Source of the DNA: Plasmodium malariae | Taxonomy: Eukaryota; Apicomplexa; Aconoidasida; Haemosporida; Plasmodiidae | DNA length: 64,000 nucleotides | Assembly: GCF_900090045.1 (NCBI RefSeq) | Contig: NC_041788.1 | Span: 1,054,001 to 1,118,000 of the forward strand | Direction of reading: 5' to 3' | In this document: piece by piece, positions 47,457 to 56,874 of the stretch | How positions within the stretch are numbered: the first letter of the stretch is position 1 | Layout: each line of letters starts with the position of its first letter | The notes under the pieces: generated by a model | Database searches by the model: none | What the model saw: the letters and a program-made list of their open reading frames with translations, nothing else | What the model was told of the DNA's origin: nothing | Program-made: the position numbers and the translations under genes

Positions 47457-48561
47457 ATGAACAAATTGTGGGAAATGAATATTTTTGAAGTTTTAAAAAA
47501 ATGCTTTTCGTTTTTCTTTTTCATGTTATACCGTCTTTTTAATTTTAAATCTCCTACGAAAAAAAATTTCATAATTTTTGGATTACCTTCTTCGGGCAAA
47601 ACGTCTATAATATATTTTTTCAAGTTAGGCTATCTCATACCTACGGTAAACACGAACAATTAAAAAAAAAAGAAAAAAGAAAAGAGAAGAAAATAAAAAA
47701 AAACAGTATAAAACAAAAGTATCCATAAATACAAAGTTTAAACAACTTATATTACGCCTTCCTTTCTCATTTTTTTTCGTAAATTAATTGTAATGTGTAA
47801 CAGACCAAAAAAAGAAAAAAAAAAAAAAAAAAATACATAATAATAAAGCTGAAATGAGCGCGGAAATGCTAAAAATTAGCGCACGTGTGAGTGCGTCTAT
47901 TTTTCCGTTTATTTGAGTGTTTGATCATCTGCCTGTTCATCTGTTTATTTACACGTTTCTTAGACATCCTGTTGACACATTTCTTCATTCATTCGTTTGT
48001 TCGCTCATTCATTCATCCAGCTGTGTACAATCTTAGTCTTTAACGCACTTATTACACCCTTTTAAAATGTAGGTTAAAACGCTTTTCATAAATGAAGAAA
48101 GCTTAAGCATAAAAATAAAAAAAGATAAAAACAGCTTTGAAGAAAAAAATTACGAAATAACATTTTTTGAAGTAGGAAAAAATTGTTCATACAATTTAAT
48201 AAAAGAGTATTCGAGCATTTCAGATGATGTGATATATATTGTTGACAGTGTACACAAGAGTACTTTAAATGAAGCAAGAGATGAATTTATAAGAATAGTA
48301 TATGATTTCCAATTTATATATAGAAAATGTAAATTCTTAATTTTTCTGAACAAGCAAGATTCTAAAGGATGTCTACGGTCAGAAGAAATAATAAATTATT
48401 TCGCTTTACCAAAAGAGCTACTCTATAGGTGTAAATTTGTTCGATGTAGTACCTTATCGGGTGAAGGTTTAACAGAAGGTTTAGAGTGGTTGTTAAATTC
48501 AAACGTATTTGTTGAATTAAATGATTTTACTGATAGGAATAGAAGGCCATACCGTTATTAG
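47457..48561 (+). CDS. Divergent ARF/ARL-family small GTPase, 2 exons
   Basis: Exon 1 to 47645, intron 47646-48072, exon 2 48073-48561, both phase 0. Starting at the ATG at 47475 it is 219 residues; ATG 47457 adds six. ARF-like GTPases recruit coats and tethers to membranes when GTP-bound. The P-loop GLPSSGKTS is at 36-44 and the switch-I Thr (YLIPT) at 57, exactly at the splice junction. The base motif NKQD is at 150-153 and CST at 182-184, all counted from 47475. Two features are odd. The G3 box, normally DVGGQ, reads EVGKN (90-94), so the metal-contacting Asp and the catalytic Gln are both absent. There is also no Gly2 for myristoylation; instead a hydrophobic FSFFFFMLYRLF helix precedes the GTPase fold and may anchor it. 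It probably binds GTP with little or no intrinsic hydrolysis (inference). Confidence 0.83.
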
Positions 48562-48747
48562 ATACTCCCGGGAAAACCATCTATTTCATATCCCCATATT
48601 CCTGTGTGTGGATACGTAAACATATGCCCACATATTTACATGTATTATATATGTATGTATATGTATGTATATGTATGTATATGTATGTGTATGTATGTAT
48701 ATGTATGTGTATGTATGTATATGTATGTATATGTATGTGTATGTATG

Positions 48748-48778
<31 letters not shown>

Positions 48779-49376
48779 GTATGTATGTATATGTATGTGT
48801 ATGTATGTATATGTATGTGTATGTATGTATATGTTATCGCCTGTCCACGCGTGCATTTTCATTAATCCTTTGAACTTTGCTCCTCATTACGTTTTTGATT
48901 TTTCAAGTTTGAAGTTATTATATCAATCGTTTTATTCTGTTTTATATTATTTCGTTTTGTTTCATTATGTTCTATTTCATTTAATTTCATCCCGTTTCGC
49001 TTTTTTTTTTTTTTTTTTTTTCTTCCTGTTGCCATGTAAACCCGCACAACTTTTTCTATTTTGTAACAAGTCGTTTTTTAAAAAAAAAAAGGAAGAAAAC
49101 ATATTTACAGTTAAATGGACAATAAAACAAGAATAATGAATAAATAGAAATAATGAAGAATTAAATATAACGAAAAAATAAAAATAACACAAAATGTAAG
49201 GACTACTATGCACAGTAATTATTCGAAATGTTGTCTTATTGTTCTTTCCTAAAATATTGTAAAATATAGAGATCTTTCCCCTACTATATCGTTTATCTGT
49301 ATAAAAAAGGAAGTGGGATAATTAAATATATGCATGAGCACGTTCATGTGTATAAATATTTGAAAATTAAGCAGGC
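48562..49376. other. Convergent 3' region with TATGTA repeat
   Basis: About 815 bp between the ARF-like gene and the minus-strand signal-peptide gene. A (TATGTATATGTA)-type array at 48650-48832 keeps several frames open on both strands. Poly-T/A runs lie near 49003-49021 and 49080-49091. No gene. Confidence 0.65.
48650..48832. repeat. Hexanucleotide TATGTA/TATGTG array
   Basis: About 180 bp of alternating atgtat/atgtgt units. The Met-Tyr-Val-Cys frames are shadows. Confidence 0.85.
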
Positions 49377-50271
49377 TTAATCCTTTTCAATTTTTAATAT
49401 TTCAATAAATTTTAAATTATGCTCCTTCTTTTCAGCATTTTTTTTTTTTTTATAACAACATGAATTATATATAACTACTTCACGTATAACACTTTTTTTT
49501 TTTTTTTTTTTTTTGTATAATGAAATTACTTGGTCTAATTCTTCCAATATATTTTCATTCATCTCTTCTATTTCTTGATAATACCTCTCTGCAAGTTTCT
49601 ACAAATTAAAAAAAAGAATCTCTTTTAGTTTTTCTTTAATATATAATATAATAGTTGCTACTTTTTTTTCAACGCATGTATGTATATACAAACACGCATG
49701 TGTGTATGCACACATATACACACCTTTAACGAATTTTCCGAATACTCCTTTTCAAGCTCGTTCACATTGTCCTGTATTTTGTAAACTTGTAAGGATTAAA
49801 AAGAAGGGAGAAAACAATTAACGGTTAAAAAAAAAGGAAAACACAATGGTTGAACAAATAATGATTAAAAAAAAAATAAATGCAATAGAAAAAAATAAGC
49901 GGTTGATAAAGAAAAACAAAAAAAAAAAAAAAAAAAACCTGCTGAGATTTTATCCCCCGGCATCACATTGACAGATTGAGAATTTAAAGGCTAAAGCGAA
50001 AAAAAATTTGTCGAAAAATGGAGTAATATTTTAAAATGTTTCAGACATACATAACACACATGCGCGCTTCCATTAACACACGCAAATCGTAACTCACGCA
50101 GATTCATGCACATAGACATGGGTATAAATACGTCCATAAAATTTGTGCATATAGGAAATAATGCCTGAAATAAAACTGAAAGCCGACCTTGTAAATGTTC
50201 TGGACGTCATATGGGAGTTGACCGTAGACAGTATAGAGAAATGAAAAAAAGAAGAAAATATACTTGCTCAT
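49377..50271 (-). CDS. Small secreted (signal-peptide) protein with coiled coil, 4 exons
   Basis: Exons 50271-50188, 49990-49939, 49785-49724 and 49598-49377 join with consistent phases to give about 139 residues. Exon 1 (MSKYIFFFFSFLYTVYGQ) is a textbook signal peptide: one Lys, a Phe-rich core and a small-residue cleavage site around VYG|Q. The mature part opens LPYDVQNIYKPLNSQSVNVM. It continues in a Glu/Lys-rich helix with heptad spacing (VNELEKEYSENSLKKLAERY; MNENILEELDQVISLYK). The last exon crosses an A-tract of about 20 bases read as poly-Lys, then CCYKKKKNAEKKEHNLKF; a donor before the A-tract (CAA|GTAATT) could remove it, so the C-terminus is uncertain. Function is unknown. Plausible destinations are the secretory pathway, a vacuole or the apicoplast. 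Confidence 0.7.
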
Positions 50272-51382
50272 TTTTAAGGAAAATATTTGGAATAAAGGGA
50301 ACTTGGAGCAACAAAAATAAAAAAATAAAAAAATAAAAAAATAAAAAAAAGGATGTTAAACTGTGATAAAGATAACAAGAACAAAGGAAATGCCAAAGAA
50401 AATACGTTTTACATTTAATACTGCCTACTTAAACAATAAGCGTCTCATATGAAGGCAAAAAAAAAAAAAAAAAAAAAAAAAGACTTAGTTTATCAAAGAG
50501 TAATTATAAAGTTATTTTTAAAAAATAATGGACTTCGTTCACTATTTCATATTTTATTCTTTTCATTTCTTCATTTTTATTGTTTTTTTTTTTTTTTTTT
50601 TTTTAATTCACTTTTATAATATCAGCAGAAAACATATAATGTTGAGCGTTTTGTTTTTGCAAGATCTACGTATCGCGAACATGTGTAAATACAACTGAAT
50701 TCCATATGCCCCCGCATAACTCTTCACTGAAAAGGAAGTTCAAAAAATATTTATCAGCTTTATGTACAAATGTCCGTATAGCATTATGTTTTTGAAAAAC
50801 TTTATGTTATTCTTCCCCCCGTTAAAGGGACGTCCCCGCATAAAAAGGAATAAAGGTCCACTTATTAATTGTAAATTTTTTGTATCGATGTGCTTGTATT
50901 TGTATATATATGTATGTATATTTATATGTGTACACACACTCCTATATGTAATTTATATTCCCTACTTAATATGCTGCACACTTTTTTTATATACGATGGA
51001 AATTTTCTTTATCTCAAAAATGTATTACAACATTTTTGCACCCTTTCTGGTATTTCATTTTATAAATTATTTTTTATATGTACGTTTCTTCCTCCTTGTA
51101 TCTTAATAAATACAGTTGTGAAATTGTCCAGAACAGAGGAAGTTAATCGAAATAAAATAGGAAATCCTTTTATATATTTACACTAGTTTATTAATTTATT
51201 TAGCTTCTAACATATTCGACAGGGGGTTTTCATTCTAAAAAGTCTTGTGCACACTTACACCTATTTTTTTTTTTTTTTTTTTTTCTAATTTATTTGTGAA
51301 ATTAAAAAAAAAATAAAAATATATTTTTTAAAAAAACTGTTCGGATAAGCAAACTATTTCCTGTAACGTGAATATAAAAAAA

Positions 51383-51416
<34 letters not shown>

Positions 51417-51754
51417 TGGAAAAAATTAACCAAAAAGAAATGTTCACTTTTTAAAAATGTTTTTTCAATTTTCTATAGATATATAGAAATATACACACAC
51501 CATGAGGTTAAGAGGTCTTGTCCTAAAATTTTATTCCCACTTTTTACCCTTTACATAAAGTAGGTACTACGTAATTGTGCACATGTATGTCTTTGGATGC
51601 ATATATATACATATTTATATATTTACTTTCATAGGTATGGGTATATTTTTTCTTTCTTTTTTTCACCCTAAGCAAAACTACTCATACGCTCAATAAACCT
51701 CTACGCACAGTAAATCTCTATTCACAATTTAGAATTAAAAAGGTAACCAATAAA
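50272..51754. promoter_or_regulatory. Divergent promoter region, signal-peptide gene / SAS6L
   Basis: About 1.5 kb with poly-A (50458-50481), poly-T (50584-50604, 51266-51284) and poly-A/AT (51378-51417) tracts. The frame at 50762-51106 is Phe/Tyr/Cys-rich without splice support. No gene. Confidence 0.5.
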
Positions 51755-53641
51755 ATGAATAAGATGAACAAAAATGAAGTGAATAATTTTTTGTGCCAAT
51801 TTGATTTCTCCTCCCTGGAAGAATTAGACCCTTCTTTAGGTTGGTTTAAAGAAAGAAAAACAAAAACAAAAAAGTAAATAGAACTAAGGAGAAAACAAAA
51901 AAGTAAATAGAACTAAGGAGAAAACAAAAAAGTAAATAGAACTAAGGAGAAAACAAAAAAGAAGTCCAAAATATTCATCGTCAACAAAACATTATAATCA
52001 CAAATGTAGATGCAAAAGTTACATTAATAAGCGTTTAAAATCATATGCGCATTTATATGTTACATCCTTAAGTCATTGAATGTATGTGCACGCAAATTAA
52101 CATTGTTAGCTGGAGGTTACAACGTGTGCTACATCAAGGAAGTACCATTCGAAATAAGAGTAGAAGAATCTGAAGGAAGACCTAGAGAAATAGGTTCTTT
52201 AGAAATTATAACTGTAAAAATTTTGGTTTTGGTAAGGTAAAAAAAAATGTTTTACATACAAATTACTAATATTTCGAGTTAGAAATTCCTTCATTTATTC
52301 TCTCACAGGATTATAGTAATATCATAATGCGTACGTGTATGTATATGCTGCACATAAACAATATAAACAATAACAGAGATAATAAAGGAGATATAAAGGG
52401 CCTTTTGAGCATTACACTATCTTAAGTGAAAACAAAATTTGAAAAAGTTTTCTACAATTCTTTTCGCAGGGGGAGGAATTAAACGCAAATCGTGTCAAGA
52501 TAGAGCTAACAAGCGAAACAGATTTATTTTTTCATTTTACGCAAACGTACAAAAAAGGATATACATTAAATATATACACATATATGTACACACATATGTA
52601 TATTCATATGTATACTTATGCATTTTTATTTATCTCTTAAAATAATGGCAACATTTATATGCCCATTTGCCTGTTCCTCTTCTTTTCTTACCCCATTGTA
52701 TTTCCTTACTTCAATTTTTCCCCCTCAGAGTTGATGAAAACACTTTTGAAACAATGCAAGATAACCAAAAGCTTATGATAAACTTTTCCGAATATTTAGA
52801 AGTCTTAATAAAAATGTGTAATTCATGCATAAGGGAGCCACAAAGGTACATAAAAGAGTGACAACCATTAATTAGATTTTTTTTTTTTTTTCCCTCCCCC
52901 ATTAGAGCCCGTAAATATATACCTTTTTCGTACCTTTTTGAGCTTTTTTTTTTCTATGTTAAACCAATATATTTTAGCATATTTTGACATGCATGCGATT
53001 TTTATTCTTACCCCCTCCTTACAATTTAGCTTTTTGGCTGTATTTACTATAAAAAAAGATAGCGTGGCTCAACTAGACTTCATAAAGGTAAAAATGGGGA
53101 AAAAAATGAGAGCAATGAATTTGGCCATTATATTTCATTTTCTTATTTTTCCTTTTTTTTTTTTTTTTTTTTTTTGTTTGTTTTTTTTCCTTTTTCCTCA
53201 TTAGAATATGGAATACAAGTTTATCGAATTGCTCAACTGCGAGTTTACTCAATCATCAGAAGAAATTGTAAAACAGCACATTGCCTTTAGGTACAATGTC
53301 ATTAAATCGAAAAATACTATTATGCACAGAAGACTTCAAGTAATACCAAAAAGATAAAGCAAGAAAAAATAAAATAATATAATATAACTAAACTGAACTG
53401 CGTTGAACTACATTGAACTGCCTGTACGTGAACAGAAAATAACGGAGAATATTACATTTACTATATATATTACATTATACGCTTTATTTTTCATCTAATT
53501 TTATCCTATGTGTTTTCATCTGTTTTGTAAACTGTGCAGGATGTGAACATATTAATAAAGTCCAAAAACCCTTCTCTCTTAATGCAACTTCAAAAAACAG
53601 CTCTAAGGCAGCTGGACCTTATGAAAAATAGGAAGAGTTAA
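51755..53641 (+). CDS. SAS6L: SAS6-like protein (spindle assembly abnormal 6-like), 7 exons
   Basis: Related to the centriole cartwheel protein SAS-6; in apicomplexans SAS6L marks the apical conoid-associated complex of invasive stages. Exons 51755-51839, 52110-52231, 52470-52546, 52729-52845, 53030-53087, 53205-53339 and 53540-53641 join in phase to give about 231 residues. The protein is essentially the SAS-6 head domain: VPFEIRVEESEGRPREI, EIITVKI, GEELNANRVKIELTSETDLF, ENTFETMQDNQKLMINFSEY, FLAVFTIKKDSVAQLDFIK, NMEYKFIELLNCEFTQSSEE. Short C-terminal helices follow (LLMQLQKTALRQLDLMKNRK). The long coiled-coil rod of true SAS-6 is absent, as expected for SAS6L. Intron 1 carries a 29-bp tandem repeat. 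Confidence 0.86.
51862..51962. repeat. 29-bp tandem repeat in SAS6L intron 1
   Basis: Three exact copies of a unit starting gtaaatagaactaaggag, each followed by an A-rich stretch. The unit starts with a GTAAAT donor-like string. Confidence 0.85.
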
Positions 53642-53724
53642 TAAGTGCTTGTACAACGGGAGGTGAGTGTGTGAGAAATATAGTTTCTATGGCGTGCCCT
53701 CTAACTTATATACTCATATATATT

Positions 53725-53759
<35 letters not shown>

Positions 53760-55322
53760 ATATGTATATATATATGTATATGTATATATGTAAGCGTATA
53801 TATACAACTGTTCATCCTTCGCCATTTAGAAGGTGCCATCATAACCTAAAACTAAAAATGTTATGAAGCGCTGCCAAAAAAAAAAATCCTACCATTATGT
53901 ATTTTAAAAGATCCGAAAGGATGATAATTAAATTTGGTATTATTCTGTAAATACAACCGTTTGTCTTTCTTTTTTTTTTTTTTTTTTTTCTTTTTTTTCC
54001 TTCCTTTCTTCCTTCTATTTTTCCCTTTTATCCCATTCTTACTATATTTTCAGCTTTGCCCCTAAGTTCACTTTTTAAACTCTTTTGGGTATCATCGCAC
54101 GAATTTTTATGACATATTTAAAACAAACACCAAAGGGTATATTTTACAAAAACAAAATGATAATACAAAAATTTAATACGAAATTTTAATGCAAAATTAT
54201 AAGCAAACAAATAAGCAGCTTCGTTTAATTCTCAAAAAATGGGCATAACGACCATCATAGGAGCAAAGGGGAATGGTGTTTTATTCGTATGTGTCATCCC
54301 ACAGAATTTTTTAATTATTAAATATAATATTACCTGAATAATATTATATATACAAATTTCCACACCTGTTTAATATGCATTTACATACATTTTGTGCATG
54401 TATATTTTTTATATCCCTCAAAAGGAAACCATGTTAACTATTAGCTGTTATTGTTTTTATTTTTTCTAAAACATAATATTATACATATTTCTTTGAATAT
54501 ATGGAAAAAAAAAAAAATCTTTCATTGAAGAATTATTTATTCCTGTAAAAAACTTAGCAAAAAAAAAAAAAAAAAAAAGAAAAAGAAAAAGAAAAAGAGA
54601 TTTACTATTATATGCCATATAGCAGTGGACCTATAACAGTTCACTTAAATTTATTCTCCATCTTTACAAACATTTTTATAGTTCTATATAAAATTTGCAT
54701 TGACTAAAATTTTGTACTTTCGCCTTTGCCTTCTCTTTTGTTATTGTTATTCTTTTTCCGTCCCCACTTTTAGCTGTCAATTTGTTCTACAACAACTCCC
54801 ATAACAGTCCATTTATCAAACGAGAGCAATTTTTTTTTTATATATGTTCGAACGTATGTATGTATGTATGTATGTATGTATGTATGTATGTATGTATGTA
54901 TGTATGTATGTATGTATGTATGTATGTATGTATGTATGTATGTATGTATGTATGTATGTATGTATGTATGTATGTATGTATGTATGTATGTATGTATGTA
55001 TGTATGTATGTATGTATGTATGTATGTATGTATGTATGTATGTATGTATGTATGTATGTATGTATGTATGTATGTATGTATGTATGTATGTATGTATGTA
55101 TGTATGTATGTATGTATGTATGTATGTATGTATGTATGTATGTATGTATGTATGTATGTATGTATGTATGTATGTATGTATGTATGTGTATAAACTAATA
55201 AGCACTTACAAAGTGAAGTGACACAAGAAAGAAAAACATAATAGTTATATTGAGTTACAAATTAGGAGCAAAATTTTCAACAAAAATACACAGTGTGATA
55301 CTCTTAAGCGCATAAGGTAATA

Positions 55323-55362
<40 letters not shown>

Positions 55363-56508
55363 TTATGCAAACATCCATGCATAAACATACATATAAGGAC
55401 AATTGAATTGCATAAATTTTTATTAGAAAAAAATAAAATAAAAAATCATTGAAATGGAAAAAGAAAAAACACACAGCTAACATTGACGTATGGACATATA
55501 TTTTTGTTTTTAAAAATGTAGGAATAGAAAGTACAAATTTTCATAAATTTTTGATGAATATGTTTTTTTACAAATGGGAAGCTATCAATTGAAATAATTG
55601 TTTATGTTCTTAAAATTTTATAATCAAATTTCAGTCTATACATAATAATGACATATATTTTAAAAAAATTCCTTTTGGCATAGAGCTACAAGTATATATA
55701 TCTTTGAACTCCGGCTAGCAACAAATAGTAGGAAACGCATAAAATAAAATACAACAAAAAAAAGTTTTGCGCATACGTGTACATATATGAGCATACAATT
55801 TTTTGTTTACATATATGTTGTGCATATAAAAACCCACCTATATTAATTCTAAGCGACATTGAAAAAATGAGCAACTATGCATATATAAATACTTAAATAT
55901 ATATGTATATATATATATGTTTGGATGTAAATTATTTTATTAAGTCCACCTTCCTCAAAAATAAAAAAGGAAAATACTCATAGTATTACTATTAAATCAT
56001 CAAACTATATATACGTATAAGGATTATTTTTTAAAACATTTTGCATATTAAAAATTAGGGTCAATTGTGATGTGAAAATTTTTAAAAATCACAAGGGATG
56101 ACAGAAAAATAAACACAAAGTCATTAAAATAGATGAATAAACAAGTCAATTTAACGCTTGATGCTCTTTTACCAAATTATAGGGAACTTCCTTATTTTTT
56201 CCACAAAAATAAGCCTGTAATACCCTTTTATATTTTCTTACATTCTAATTTTTTTGTTTTGCTTTATATGTTTCTTTTTTTTTTTGCGTTATGATTCAAA
56301 CATTTCTTTTTTTTTTTTACGTTATGCTTAATGTGTTTCTTTTTTTTTTTTGAGATATGCTTCATACATTTCTTATTTTTTTTAGCGTATTATCTTATAT
56401 GTTTTTTTTTTTTTTTTGCGTTTTACCATATATGTTTTTTTTTTCGCGTATATATTCAAACACGCATATACCATATATATATGCTCACAGTATATACATA
56501 TATGTACA

Positions 56509-56551
<43 letters not shown>

Positions 56552-56874
56552 TTGAGCGTTTGAATATATACTGACTGAACGAGTGAAACAATACCATCGT
56601 TTACCTGAAAAAAATATGTGCCACAAAAAGATACGCTCCTACATATATAAGTAGTAAATCCGAAAAAAGAAAAAAAAAAAAAATCGATAATTTAGAATTA
56701 TGAGCAAACGGACTTGATAAAAAATAGGATATAGTAGAGAAGAAATATAAAAAAAGAACAGGAGATAAATATAAAAATAACTTATGTAATTATGGGTAAT
56801 AAGGGTATAATTCCAAATACTTAAAATATATTTAAAATATATTTAATAATCGTAATAAACCTAATGTAGCAAAT
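53642..56874. other. Intergenic region, about 3.2 kb, with giant GTAT array
   Basis: Between SAS6L and PRP40. It holds AT tracts (53720-53790, 55330-55358, 56516-56546), poly-A/T runs, and the GTAT tetranucleotide array described separately. Repeat-derived frames are not genes and no exon was found. Confidence 0.6.
54853..55188. repeat. (GTAT)~83 tetranucleotide microsatellite
   Basis: About 330 bp of uninterrupted tatg/gtat repeats with no visible substitution until the last gtgta. All frames are open as (Met-Tyr-Val-Cys)n and (Tyr-Ile-His-Thr)n. Confidence 0.95.

Noticed and set aside
54782..55221. Met-Tyr-Val-Cys and Tyr-Ile-His-Thr frames
   Set aside because: Pure GTAT repeat read in every frame.
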